From Acanthacorydalis orientalis (taxonomy: Eukaryota > Arthropoda > Insecta > Megaloptera > Corydalidae), in assembly GCA_034766995.1 (NCBI GenBank), contig CM068314.1:31869208-31933207 (forward strand): a stretch of 64,000 nt of DNA. The letters run 5' to 3'. The notes under the pieces are model-generated. The model worked only from the letters and a program-made list of their open reading frames with translations, did no database searches and was not told the origin of the DNA. The position numbers were made by a program, and so were the translations under genes. This document shows, piece after piece, positions 35,750 to 49,399 of this stretch. Numbering within the stretch: the stretch's first letter is position 1; each line of letters starts with the position of its first letter.

Positions 35750-37089
35750 ATTTGTATGATTATATCATAAAGTAAAACATGTTGATGATCGTTCGAAAAT
35801 TGTTATATATTCATCTTAGTGTTGCCTTGGTGTAAAAAGTTTCGGTTGTTGACCTCGAATAAGTTTGTGATGTGTCCGATGAAGCTGAAAATGGACTATA
35901 AGAGGATACGACTGTTGCTCTGAATGTTCAAATCCTTTAAGTTATGTATATCTAGTTTCTAATAAAATGAAGTTTCAAGTTTGTAGAGTATAAGTCATGA
36001 TGATAGCTTAAATGAAATCATACGGTTTCATTGCGGTCGCGTCGTGTCTTATTTATGCATTATTTATTTATATAGAATACTAAAATTTTCGTTGAAATTG
36101 AATGTAATGTAATTTTAAGAGTTATTTGTTTTTGATTGTAACTAATGTATTTAATAATTACTTTCCATTTTTTTTGATTTTGTATTTCATTTTTTTTGAT
36201 ATTGTAATGTATTTGAAGCTAACTATTTATTCTAATTGTTAAACAAATAATAATTACGTTTAATAAAGAAACACATCAAAATACTAAATTTTGTGTAATG
36301 CGCTTGTCAATAAGTGGTGAAATCCAGAAAGTGCACTTTAGAGAATATTGATATAAATATTAAAGATGTGTTATCAAATCTAGTAATCTATATTAATAAA
36401 AGAGACTTGTGTAGCTTATTCGGTTGTTTTTAGCGTGAAGAATAAATACATTATTATTATAAAAACACTTATTTATTTTTTCCCCATTAAGGTTTCTCTG
36501 TCTTAATAGTTCTCCGTTTGTCTTTTAAATAGAAATACTGAGATATTAGTGTAAAAATTTGACTGAATAATAATAAACTTAATGTTTAAGTAGAATTAGT
36601 TTTTGTTTTGCAAAATCCTGTATGAATCTTTTTATAGACCTTATAAATACAGACTGATAATTTCACTTTACAAACTTCGAATAGAAGATTAAAAGAAATA
36701 TAAATATTTTTTCTTATAGCTCTCCCTCCTTTAGAATGTAAAAACGTAAATAAAAATTAAAAATATAATATTTACGATTAATTAATTATTTTTATCAGCA
36801 GTCTGTTGAAAAATTTATTTGGTACATGCGAGATAGGTAAAGATATAAAATATCTTTTATTGTATTTAAACATTAATAAAATACAACGAAGAAAGCTAGA
36901 GAAAAAATAAATTTTGTACCGATGAGCAAGATAGAGGTTTGACTTTTTATTGGATATCAATTCTGGATTTCTGTCTTAAGTAAACAATTTGTGATTGGAA
37001 TATTATATTTATTCGATTTTTTTGATTATAAAGATATTTACATTTACATTATATAAATAAAATATAAAATTCTCCTTTTTAATTATTTG

Positions 37090-37135
<46 letters not shown>

Positions 37136-37163
37136 TATGAAAAATTATTTGTATAAATGTTGA

Positions 37164-37221
<58 letters not shown>

Positions 37222-37674
37222 ACCTTTTTACACTCCAAATGAGAGGAACAAAATGTAAAGCATATTTCTTTCTACTCGGTTTTGTGTTCTAAAAAAAGTA
37301 TACGAAAATATATGATATTATGTGTATATTTGTTATGTCTATGTCTTTATTACAAGAATTATAACTTACAACTATTTATATTTATATCAACAGTGAATAA
37401 TAACTCTCTGTAGACATACATGTGTATGAAATGAAGAAATTTCCGTTTTATGTGTATTATTTTATAATCCAAGCAAAGATGAACAACCATTAGTGGTTTA
37501 CTTAAAAAATATATGATGTAGGTATGTTTCAGTTAACCTGTTCATTATATTCAGTATCAAGTAATGTAAATAATTAATTTTCACCACAACATACTACTGT
37601 GCCTATTTATTCACGAGAAATATGGATATTACTAAATTGAAATCCTCACCACGAAGTAAAATTTGTTAAAGTAT

Positions 37675-37723
<49 letters not shown>

Positions 37724-38015
37724 GATAGATAGATGCAAAGTACGATAACTATACCTAAACTAGAATATATACAGACCGTTGATAAAAAAATCATTGTTGA
37801 TTTCATATACTATGAAAATATCATTTTATACGTCAATTCATGCGTGCTCGTATATAATGTGTGTATTCGTTTTCGTTTTTTGCTACATCACTAATCGCAT
37901 ATTTCCGTGTTTGTTGTATCAAGTGTTCCGTGTTCGCAACAAAACGAATGAAGCTCGAAATTGAATCCAATGTGCTTTGTTATTTTTACCTATAACCTAT
38001 ATATATACGAATACA

Positions 38016-38067
<52 letters not shown>

Positions 38068-41000
38068 ATGCAAATTTTAATTTTGTTTCAAATAATAGAA
38101 TGCTAGAATATGAACTCTTTTTAATGTGATTTTTAATATTGCAATCAAAATATAAAATAAATATATTTTTGAATACTAATAAACGGATTTAAGAAGTCAG
38201 GTCTGAAATATATAATTAGATATGTAGCTGTTGCTGTCGTATATTGCTACTTAAAGTGTTGATTTAACTGTACTTAATAAAATGAAAATTAAAAAATGCT
38301 AGATGAATCAAACAATTAAATTGTTATTTAAAAACAAATAATACTACTGGTGATGTTTGTGAATACAGATTGATATATTTAAAGCGCAATCGTAGAAAGT
38401 CCTAAATAAAGTATAAGATCGAATTAAATGGAAAATATTAACGTAGGCTTTAAACATAGGATTCCTTGCTTGAAACTTAAATTTAAAATGAGCATCAGTT
38501 GCAAATTATATTGGAGGTTATGAAATATGTTTCAGTCTAAGCGCTTTTTAATTAATCAGTATTGATTTCTATAAAAAGTGCGATCTGACTCATGGATATA
38601 GAGTTCGACAATTAAGAGTCAATTAGCTATCAGATCTAAAAAGATTTGCTCTTTTTTTAAAACAAGAAACCAAACAATGGTTATATAATTATATAATATA
38701 AACAATGAGTGTTTATTACATGTTTTTTAAATAAGGTTAGATTCTGCATTTAAGTTTACGTGGTAATGTAGGAAGAAATAAGAAATACTCCTACATATCA
38801 GTTAGACAGTACTGCCAGAACAACAATATTTTCTTGTTATAAGCATTACTCAGTATATCAATGACAGCGTAAATTTCACTTACATTACATTGTTCCATAC
38901 ATCATTCACTAAAGTTATACTACCCAATATCAATATATCCTTATTGTCCCCTTTAGTTAATTATGTGTAGTACAATGAATATTTCATTAAAACGTTTCAA
39001 CATTTTGATCGCATTAATGTCCATCGGCTGATTAATTGGTGTTGTATTAAAAGGGAGAACCGTCAGCTTTATTTTCAATTAATTTTTAAAGAGGATCTAT
39101 TTTGTTTAGAATATCCGTGAAAGCAGCTCGTAAGAGTAATCGTAAAGAGATATGTAAAATTCAAAATCCTTAAAAGTATTTGTTCACTATATCTGTTAAT
39201 TCGCTATATCAACGCTCGTTATAACTGATTTTATTTATTTTATACATTTTGGTGAATACACAGGGATATTTATAATTTATCTGACTTTATTTAAATAGAT
39301 GATGATTTATAAGAATTTTATTATAATATTAGAGAAAAAAATAAAATTGACTTTATATTTAAATCACTACAAAAAAAAATGTTAGAGCTGATAATAAGAC
39401 CAATTCCCCTCACCTTCAAATCCATCAATATTTGATATATTGTTAATATATTTGAAATTTTTAAATCTGTGATCAATCGCGAAATACAAATATAAGATTT
39501 TGTAAAGCTAGTTTTATAATTATTTTCTTTATATATTTATTTAAATATAGTAGGATATTTGAAGTACTTTTCATAAAGTAATGATTTGATGAATTTTCAA
39601 GAACTAAAATTTAAAAATATTCAATAATGAAATTGAATATGATAATTAATCAGTCCATAATCAAATAATATAATAGTTTTAGCACATCTCTATTAGGTAA
39701 TTTTCTTTTCTAAAAGATATATTTAAATATATTATTAATATTTGATATCTATAGTTTTTATTACATTGTAAAATTGATTACAATATTCATTTATTAATTG
39801 AAATAGAAATTATTTATTTAAAAAAATATAAATTAATGTTAAAATACCATTTTCGATTAAACGCATTTTAAAAATGTTATCTTTTGATTGAATATAACTT
39901 CTATATTATATAAATTAATAGTGAAATATATAATTCATAATTAATGAATATCTAAATAATTAATTAGTATTTTTTATATTATGTTCTTTTTACATTCTCA
40001 ATGAATATTAGTTTCTGATTTTAGTCAAGAATGAAGGAAATTTATAAATGAATATATTTCAAAGTTTATAGCAAAATAGTTTGTTCATTCTATAGAAATT
40101 CACTTCGTATAAGCTGTGAAAGTCATGATTTAAGTGATTTAATGTTAAATGATTTAATTATATTTTGACAATGGTTAAAGTTCTTGTTAATAATGATTTT
40201 TACATCTAATAAAATCTTATATACTCAATAATTATTATTGTATTGTTTAGAATTTATTAAATCTTTCTGTTAATAAATTATTTAAATAAACATTTATTCA
40301 CTTGCATTAAAAATTAGTTCGTATCAATATAATTGTATATATATATATTGTAATGCATTGTTGTAAAAAGAGCAACAGATACACTTAAAGTAACTGAAAC
40401 GAAATACTCTTATATCTGATTCAAAATCTCGATTTAAACGAAATCCCAGACGTACGAACGGTAAAGTTTTATGAAATAATTGTGATAAATTATATTCCAG
40501 CCGAATGTTGTACTGCAAAATGTCAAGCGTCAGTATTTTAGTGATAGATCACCATTAATTATGACGTTTTTGTCATGTAAATTTATTCTGAAAAGCTGTG
40601 CGGAATGGTACTTTTTTTATTTATTTTTCTTTTCAACGCGATTACCGACGCTTTTCTTTTTCAAGCAGACAAATCATTTAGCTAATCATTTTAACGTACT
40701 ATGTTATATATTATTTTGTACATTATAAGTTTTTTTTTTGTTCTGACACAGGGGAAATAATTTAACCCTTGTAATGCGAAATAAACAACAAATTTATTTA
40801 AATGATTATATTTTTAATCAAATGCGTCGTTTAATTTTTTGATAAACATGAAAGTGTGTGATTAAGTTATTTAATTTTTTGCTTATCTTTTTTTTAAATG
40901 GTTTATCTTTTAATTTCACAGTATTACACTTTTCTGAACGGTATTTATTTGAATTTGAATAAATTCAGTCAAGTATAATTTAAGTTGGAATGTTTAAGTA

Positions 41001-41354
41001 AACCATTTCATTATGAAATTTTTTGTAGAAAACATGTAAAATAATTTGTCTCTTTCAATAAAATTGTGTTCTAATTGAAGGTTTTCATTTTTTTATTTCG
41101 ATATTAGATTTAATCCCATTAAAGTATATACAATAATAAGACTCGAAGTATGATTTTTATAAAAGTAATGAATGGCTATATAATTAATGTATAATCAAGT
41201 ACTGTTTTAAAAAAGATGAGTTTTAATAATATAAGGTTATGAGGTAAATGATCTAAATAATCATTGTAATATGTCTCAGTAATAGATATACATGATTTAT
41301 AATAATTACTTTGCGATAGAAAACTTTTATTGGTTAGATTGATGTTTTATTTTC
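35750..41354. other. Long A+T-rich gene-free stretch
   Basis: TA tracts lie at about 37092-37125, 37169-37218, 37678-37720 and 38019-38055 (with TG). The block 38060-41340 is the longest part of the window without a large TA tract or recognised transposon. Patches at 39040-39230 and 40350-40700 are slightly less A+T-rich but unassigned. Confidence 0.5.
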
Positions 41355-41368
41355 AATATATATATATA
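41355..41368. repeat. Short (TA)n before a mariner end
   Basis: About 14 bp of TA whose last TA directly precedes the mariner TIR. Confidence 0.85.
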
Positions 41369-41590
41369 TTGGGTGTTGTAATTAATTCGTAGCGTTTTCT
41401 TCATGAAAAAAGATCGTTTATTTTAAATGAAATTGAAAAAACATATTATTCAAAGTATTGTCCATCGTTAGCCCCTACTTTTTCCCATCTTTCGGGCAGG
41501 AGACGAATACCACGTCGGAAGAACGCCTCGTCTTTAGATTCAATCCACGAATCGACCCATTTTTTGCAATTTTCATAAGAAGTGAGCTTA
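41369..41590 (-). mobile_element. mariner 3' end: TIR plus intact transposase C-terminus
   Basis: The left edge TTGGGTGTTGTAATTAATTC follows TA and looks like a mariner terminal repeat. On the minus strand the last 49 codons are fully open: SYENCKKWVDSWIESKDEAF, then GIRLLPERWEKV, then NDGQYFE and TAA at 41446-41448. This is the conserved C-terminus of mariner transposase with no lesion, so it is one of the youngest pieces in the window. It stops dead at (TA)n at 41590, and the rest of the element is absent. It resembles the copy at 53.4 kb in this region. Confidence 0.85.
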
Positions 41591-41622
41591 ATATATATAT
41601 ATATATATATATTCATATATAT
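41591..41622. repeat. (TA)n truncating the mariner end
   Basis: About 30 bp of TA exactly at the breakpoint of the mariner fragment. Confidence 0.9.
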
Positions 41623-42460
41623 GCTGTTGAAAGGTTAAATGTTGACATTTTTTCAATAATAAGTTCATCATTTTTATATTTGAAATAGGACTGTTATAAG
41701 AAAAAATGGCGCTATTATCATACATGTTAATCGTTCTTTTTAATTTTTTTAAGATATGTTGTATACCTTTGCGGTACGTAAAAAACACGATTTTTTGAAA
41801 TATATATGAATAGTATGTTATAGTAAATAGTAATGAATTAAAATTTTAAGTGTCAAGAATTTTGAGCGGATATTAGGTTCAGACTTTTTAAGAAAATTAG
41901 TGTAAAAATATGTGTTTTAGATTTTGAAAGAATTATCAATAATCATTTTAAAAAATTAAACGTTTCAAGTAGTATTCTGATTTTTTTTTTATACACTAGT
42001 AACTGATATAGAATTTAAATAAAACTTAATTTTCGGCATAAATATCGAGAACAACTAAAGTAAAATTATTTAGTGGCATCATCTTTAATGAAAATGTTTA
42101 TCATTTATTTATATCTATTTTTATCGTCTTATTTTACTTGTTCGTTTGAAGTTTGAAATTACAAATAAAATGGTATGCCGAAAGTAAAATAAATAATATT
42201 TTAAATTAATTTATTTTGTATAGTAAGTCACTATTGTTTGCTTTCGTATTGAATATTCAAGTGTTTTGTTTATTCATAGTTTTCATTCTTTCTGTTACGC
42301 TATTAATTCAAAAAAGAATGTAAAAATTTTAAAAATGCAATGCCAATAATTAAAAACACTATTTTTTGAAAGTCAAACATTTGAAGCATAATATGCGCGT
42401 AAATCTCAAGAAAGTTTAATATATTTTCTAATACCAAATTTGTTATTTAGAAATAATTTA
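41623..42460. other. A+T-rich stretch, nothing recognised
   Basis: No coding or repeat signal was seen. Confidence 0.5.
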
Positions 42461-42462
42461 AT

Positions 42463-42560
42463 ACAGTGGTCTTCAAACTTTGTCGACTCACAGAACCATT
42501 AGGATAATGTTTTTTTTGCGGAACCCTTAGTATGTTCAGAAAACTCAAAATGCTTATCAC
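42463..42560 (+). mobile_element. hAT-like terminal fragment
   Basis: CAGTGGTCTTCAAACTTTGT followed by CAGAACCATTAGG and GCGGAACCCTTAGTATG is the style of hAT-superfamily ends (CAGTGGTTCTCAA... and GGAACCCC). No right end, target duplication or transposase was found, so this would be a truncated terminus. The assignment rests on similarity of termini only. Confidence 0.4.
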
Positions 42561-43335
42561 ACAAATTTTAAAAATTGGCCATCTTACATGACCAGATTTT
42601 ATTATTTACATCTGATTGAGCGGGGTCGTAATATGTTCTCATAAATACAGTTTTATTACATAAAAGTTATAAATACAGTTTTCCTGCATAATAACCGGTC
42701 GAATAATAGGTACTCTTTATTTTAAATTGTAATTTGAAAAGTACTATCATTGAAAACGTTTTTTGGTTAAGATTTATAAAATTCCTTCCGTATTTAAAAA
42801 TTCAAATGAAAATAATTAATGATGATAAACTATTTATTTGTGTCATTCATCATTTCTAATCATTTTTGTTGAATGTTTTTTATCGGATTTCAACGATTTT
42901 ATTTTCTGTATTAGTCGATAGACGTTAACATAAATAAAACGATTAAATTCTACATTCCTGTATCTCAAACTTATTTTCTAGAAAATACAGAAAATTATAA
43001 AAAAATCATTTATATTTCATTCCTATATTTTTATTAAAATTAATAGATAACTAATATCACAATTTTTTAAAAAATGGTTATCTATATTAAATAAATGTAT
43101 GCTGTGAGATTTTTTTTCTGATTTTTGTTCAGCAACCGTGATATTAAATGCAAACATTTTATATGGAATTGTAAAATTTATTCAGAATATCGAATATAAA
43201 TGATACAAAATTAACAAAACTATGCATTTAGCATAATGAAACAATACTGTACAACTATTATTTGATTACAACGGTTAGCAACCTGTCGTTGCTGCTTCGA
43301 AAAGTTCAAAACACATCGGCCAGATACGGAAATGT
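42561..43335. other. A+T-rich stretch, nothing recognised
   Basis: No feature was seen. Confidence 0.5.
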
Positions 43336-43347
43336 TTATATATATGT

Positions 43348-43443
<96 letters not shown>
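43336..43443. repeat. Long (TA)n microsatellite with ACATA interruptions
   Basis: About 105 bp, mostly pure TA. Confidence 0.97.
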
Positions 43444-43445
<2 letters not shown>

Positions 43446-44125
43446 CGATTGCTTTTAACCTGTCAACGGGGAAAATCTAATCCGTCTTTCAGACCGAATG
43501 AATCCATCGTCCTGTGAAGTGGTGACACTCGTGCATTAGTTTAAGGTGGGTTGGCTACAATCCACCCTATTATATCACCCATCCGAGCACATCGCCACAT
43601 CCACCCAATGCGACACGAACAGTTACAACGCGACGAGTGGTAATTGAAAAGTTAGATGGCACGCCGGAGTCAACTTTTACCTACGTGAGTTGTTCATTTA
43701 ACTTTTGCTTCACTGAGTTTCGAACCGTGACTCACATCGAACTAATTTATTAAAGTTGCAATATTTTTGATTCACTTCCTTGCCATTCGAGATGCTGGAA
43801 AGTGAAGTTATTAATTTTCGAAAAAAGTATTTTACCAACTACATTTCGAATATATTATTGTTTGACGGTTCATTTTCGTCTAAGTTGCTTTATTCGAATC
43901 AAATTATATGGTTTATACATAGGCTTGCTAGACGTCCTGTATTTAACGTCTGTATTTAAACAGTTCTTATTTGGACATTGTGCGGTGTTGTAAAAGTAGT
44001 GCTGATTATAGAGCCTGAACTGTATCTAATTACTATAATGTTCCTACATTTTAACAAAATTTTTAAGGTTAGAAGTTGGTATTTTTAACACTCATGTTCC
44101 GTATTTGGTTTTCTAAAATCTGGAA
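43444..44125. other. GC-richer island then A+T-rich DNA, unassigned
   Basis: 43450-43760 is clearly less A+T-rich. It contains GGTGGG-TTGGCTACAAT-CCACCC (43545-43567), a small hairpin. No family or reading frame was recognised. Confidence 0.45.
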
Positions 44126-44127
44126 AT

Positions 44128-44129
<2 letters not shown>

Positions 44130-44178
<49 letters not shown>

Positions 44179-44247
44179 TACCGACTGTTTTTTTTAGAAC
44201 ATCAGCATGTATTTTTATAGTTTAATTTTAAAATTATATTTTCTTAC

Positions 44248-44299
<52 letters not shown>

Positions 44300-44371
44300 T
44301 ACATTTTCGATTGTTTTTTAGAACATAAGCATGTATTTTTATACTTTAATTTTAAAACTATATTTTCTCAG
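44130..44371. repeat. Tandem duplication that includes its own (TA)n tract
   Basis: Unit 1 (44130-44249) and unit 2 (44250-44371) each consist of about 45 bp of TA followed by ACAT-T, GATTG/GACTG-T, TTTTAGAACAT, AAGCATGTATTTTTATA and TTTAATTTTAAAA-TATATTTTCT. They differ at about one base in ten. Confidence 0.88.
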
Positions 44372-44822
44372 AGAATAAACCGTTTCTTTTCTGTATGTAT
44401 TATAGGAGATATTAAGTTATTAAAATAAATAAAAAAAATATTATAAAGTATAGAACTTTTAAACCAATAAAAACAATAACTGATTTCTTATACGAATTTT
44501 ATATAAATATTCTGTATAAGAACAAATATTCAGCTTGAATACTTTTTTTATTAAAAATGAACTATTGGCTTTTACCCTATATTACTATGTTAAATTCATG
44601 AATCTAACTACTCCTTTGAAGTACTTACATATAGCATTCTGTAGTTATGTACCTTCAATATCCGGGCAACAGTAAATTCTTCCTTATCTGACTGAAGGAA
44701 ATTGGAAATTGTTTGAAGAATTATTTACTACAGGTACAAAGACGGAATAACATAAATGTAAAAATAAACATTATGGAAATCAGCGTACGTTTATAACTTA
44801 GTTTCTAAAGTTGGAGCAGAAG

Positions 44823-44879
<57 letters not shown>

Positions 44880-45930
44880 TAACATACTTGTACGTATTTA
44901 ACATTGATGGCAATATTTATGACATAGCGGATTAAAGAATTTCTCGTTATAAAGATGTAGTAGTCCCAATGTCTTTCAGAATATATACACTGCTGCGATG
45001 CCGTGATAAATTTATAATAATTACAGCGCGAATGATAATTATCTAAGCTAGTTGATTTTATAATGAACCAGAAATTTAATGCAGTGTATTTACTAGCTAA
45101 CAGCTACTTTACACTTGTAATATACATGATTTATATCATCCGTGAAATTAATGTTTTGCAAATAATGTAATTAGACAATAGTATCATAATTTTTATGTAA
45201 TTATATAATTATTTTAATTATTTTTCTTATGTTGCATATGTATGTTAAGAGTATGTTCGTGTTATAATGTTTGTTACATACATTTTTTGTATATAATTCC
45301 TGTTAAACTATGAAGAATTATTTAATATTTAATCGAAATTTAATTCGGAATATTTGAAAGTAAATAATTTATCATGAATACAAACGATTGTAGAGATTTT
45401 AAAATAATTTAAAAAATTAAAGATTTAATTGTTAAATAATTAACTTTTAATAGATCGATTATTTATGAATTTATATAAGGAACAAGAACAAAGAAAATAT
45501 ATTTAAATGAAAATTACTAATTATTTAAAATTATTTTGAAAAGAAGTAATGATATACTTATCAAATTAAAATTGGATTTTGCACATGATTTAAACAAATA
45601 GTAAATTCCAACACTAACAAAATGAATTTTAAAAATAAGTCCACTTGAAGTGGTTTCTTATTTTTAAACAATTCTTTTATATTTTATATAACGAACCATA
45701 CGGCACAGGTAAATAAAGATGAAAAGACATTTCAGGTCACTGAAGATTTAATATCTATTCAAGTTTCTTTTGATGTCAGAGACATTTTATATTAAAATAT
45801 AAATAAGTTTTAGATTTAATTAGAAATGAAATTTTCATAAATCGTTAGGTACTCATCCAACATTTTTTATATATCTTGTTTCAATTTTAATGGTTTTAAA
45901 TTTTTATTGAAAACTTTTTCATAAAATTTT

Positions 45931-45980
<50 letters not shown>

Positions 45981-47299
45981 AATTATTTGATTAATTCCTA
46001 ATGAACAGAACAAAAATAGTTCGATTGTAAATTTAAATGAAGAAGAATGCGTGTTTTAATTATTTACGAGTTTTATTCAATCAATTAAACTTTTTAAAAA
46101 CATTTTGTTTCTGTGAGAAAAAATCATTTTCCTTATATAAAAAATGAAATGTTTTAATTTATTTTTTTGAATACGATTTTGTTGCTTTCTTATTACCTAT
46201 TCTTAGATTTATCCTGTATTTATATTTCGTGAAGTACTTTATATAGACTTAATTTGAAAAGTTTATGTCGTGAATTCATTTGTTTTTTTGATACAAACTT
46301 TTTTAAATGATAATAATCTTTTAATACACATTTTTCAGTGATCATTTATAAATATTTCTTCATGTATATACACACAGATATGTATTCACAATCAATACAT
46401 ATTTATTTTTAAAATTATTTAAAATTGAAAAATATTAAAAACGTAACTATAAATCGAATATTTCGAATATAAATTCGAATTTTAAACATTTTAATAAGAA
46501 AACATTAATTTTTTAAGCAATTTTCTTGTGAAATGTTATAAATGTCTTAAGAATATGGATATCTTTTCTGATATTAAAGTAAACAATTAATTTAAAAATA
46601 TTTCTTTTCTATTTTTGAATAAGACTTTTTTTGACAATTAAAATATTTCACTTATCAAAACATGTTTAATCATACCAAGACAATTTATTATTACTTTATT
46701 GTCAATATATAATAATATATAATTTATAAACACATGTAAGAAACTAATCACATTTATTTTTACTTAAGAATGGTAAATAATAATGAAAATTCTTCTATAT
46801 ATATATATATACATATATTGTAAAAGAAATTAATATACGATTTTGTTAACAAATCGCCGATAAAGTGATAAAATAATCCAAATTTAATATTCACATCATT
46901 GTGCTTGCACGCGTCTGGAATTCATGAAGTCCGTGTAGAGTTATTTGTGAATGCACACGTTCACAAGCTTCTTAATTGTGTATGTTGTTACTCCACCGAA
47001 ATATGTTACATTTAATTCATACACCGACTTGGTCTTTCTTACTGCATTCGAGGTAAGAATTAAAAATTCATAACTTCCAACTTCATTATACTTCATTTGT
47101 AATTCAACATCTTGAGAAAATAATTTTCCTCGATTCCTTGCCTCGCCAATGTTACATAATTTTTAACACATCGACATGATACGTATATGATTTTATACAA
47201 GTTTACTACAGTTATTTTATTTATTTATGGAATAAATTAAATTATGTAAGCATTCAATCTACATATTCATTAGTAACTTGTGCAATATATGATGGAAAG

Positions 47300-47356
<57 letters not shown>

Positions 47357-48097
47357 ACAAAACAAACCAGCAGATGCACATTATTATTCGTCATTAATAA
47401 CTGTAGTATGAATATATAAACAATTACCAAAATTGGATTATCTGTTAGGTCAATGTTTTGATTATAATTTTAATTGTTTCAGGTGTAAATTTTACAAAGA
47501 TAATGTGTTTTTGTTAAAAAAACGCATTTATAAATAATCCATTTTTTACTTTTATGAACATGAAATAAATACTTAATAGTTACTTTAAATTACAGTTATG
47601 CACACAAAATATGTATGTGTATGCATAGAGCAATTGAAATTACTTCATTAAATGTTTCATTAATTTTGGGTTAATTTTTTAATTTTTGCAAGTACCTTTT
47701 ACGAATGAAATATATTTATGCTAATGAATCTTATTGAAGTGTGATATTTAATTATGTCTTTATTGTTTAATTTACAATACACTAATCTTAACCGAAAATG
47801 AGATTAGGCTCGATAATATTTGTAATTTATTTTGTTTTATATAATTTAATTGTACTTTTTTCTAGTTTTAATATTTTTTTGGGATCACTATATGCACATT
47901 AAGATATTTAACGAGAAAAAAATATGACACTAGGAATTATTTATGATCATTTTAATGTATGGTACTTAAAAGTTTTAAGTAAGAAAGGGAAATAAAATTT
48001 AGAAGTTTACTTTTTATTTAGAATACTTTGAGTTGGTATTCAAGTTTCATACTTTCTTGAACCTACACAAATTTAATGTTTTTCATTAGAAACATTT
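44372..48097. other. Long A+T-rich gene-free stretch
   Basis: TA tracts lie at about 44825-44872, 45933-45976, 46797-46817 and 47304-47354. A donor-like GAGGTAAGAATT at 47051 lacks a matching acceptor. Nothing else was recognised. Confidence 0.5.
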
Positions 48098-48101
48098 TTA
48101 A

Positions 48102-48490
48102 CCCTTTGACATACAAAGGCGTCTCTGATACGTCATGTGTTTCATATGTTTATTCCAATGACGTCTGTCTGATACGTTATTGGTTTCTTATGCCATTGTA
48201 AACATTGACATCTCTGAGACACACGGAGATTTAATTCACTTAAGTGCATGTGCAAAGCAAAATATTAGGAAGATATAATTATATATATTGTGTTAAAGTG
48301 TGAACCATAAATACGAATTCTGCAACATGTCTGTTTTGAATTTTTACAAAAGTGACAGTGAAATCCAAATGAGCTATTTGAGTGAGGGTACATTTTTCTG
48401 AACATGTACCTTCTACTGGTAAAAAGCAACATCCTGCAGAGATGTCACGTGTGCTCAAAAAATAATATAAGAAGAGAAACGACTTGATAG
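48102..48490 (+). mobile_element. piggyBac relic: terminal repeat fused to transposase C-terminus
   Basis: TTAA (48098-48101) is followed by CCCTTTGACATACAAAGGCG, the expected TTAA target and CCCTTTG-type terminus of piggyBac elements. About 290 bp on, the plus strand encodes HVPSTGKKQHPA (near 48402) and, after a one-base frame change, RCHVCSKNNIRRETT. This is the start of the cysteine-rich C-terminal domain of piggyBac transposases (T-x-K-K-x-x-P-x-R-R-C-x-V-C-x-K-x-x-x-R-R-E-T). The whole catalytic DDD domain is missing, so the copy is internally deleted. No right end was recognised. The minus-strand frame 48279-48563 is a shadow. Confidence 0.75.
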
Positions 48491-49270
48491 TGTAAAAAAT
48501 GTTAAATACTTCTACATTTATCAGAATGTTTCGAATAGTTTCATACTCTACAGGACTACTCAATAATTGTTTAATTTATTATTTAATTATTCTTTATTAA
48601 TTTTGGTTATTAATATTGACTTATAATATTTAGTAATGTATAAATAATAATTTATTTAGTAAGCTTACACAAATGTTAGGCTGAAAAATAAATAGTATTT
48701 TTTGGCCATATCGAATTTCAATAAATTCGTATTTCAAGAGATTAAGTTCAACAGTAAATATTTCTGGTAGTAGATTTAATTTGCATATATTAAAGATAAT
48801 AAAACATAAAATATCCAACTGTATTAAATAAAATAAATTAAATAAACATATATACGATTTTATTTTTATTTTTTTTTAAAAAAAAAACTAATAAACTTTT
48901 TACAATGTTTCAATGTATGCATATCTTGTTATCTTATTTAAAACAGAGATTTGCAGATAAAGTTTTACAAACTGAATTTTTAATAAATTTTTATCAAACT
49001 ATTGGTTTGATTGCGACAAAATAAATTTGTTAAAATATTTCCTAGAGTTTTGTATTAGCTACAAATATTTATCTACGTATCAAATCAAATATATATTTAA
49101 AATGAAATTTTAGTAAAATTTATATTTACGGTATTTTTCGGGTTTTTTTTTATTTCCAATTTCATCAATTTACACTTTTATGACTCGATTTCGTTTCGTA
49201 TTTTATTTCGTGTTCATAAAACTTGAAAAGAAGAAAATTTGAAGATATGTTTTTGTATAGCTTTTAATAA
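48491..49270. other. A+T-rich stretch
   Basis: Nothing was recognised after the piggyBac relic. Confidence 0.5.
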
Positions 49271-49274
49271 TATA

Positions 49275-49277
<3 letters not shown>

Positions 49278-49355
<78 letters not shown>

Positions 49356-49395
49356 ATGTGTGTGAATACAATATAAAGAGAGAGAGAGAGAGATG
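49278..49395. repeat. Compound (TA)n-(TG)n-(GA)n microsatellite
   Basis: About 64 bp of TA, then TG, then a GAGA run near 49378-49394. Confidence 0.95.
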
Positions 49396-49399
49396 GGAG

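Noticed and set aside
39180..39240. Second pogo-like end (CGCTATATCAACGCTCGTTATAACT style)
   Set aside because: Only a short resemblance to Tigger-type ends, with no CAG terminus or partner.
47040..47070. Exon ending at the GAGGTAAGAATT donor
   Set aside because: No convincing acceptor and no consistently open frame upstream.
48279..48563. 94-codon minus-strand frame with cysteines
   Set aside because: The plus strand carries the piggyBac C-terminal motifs; this is its shadow.
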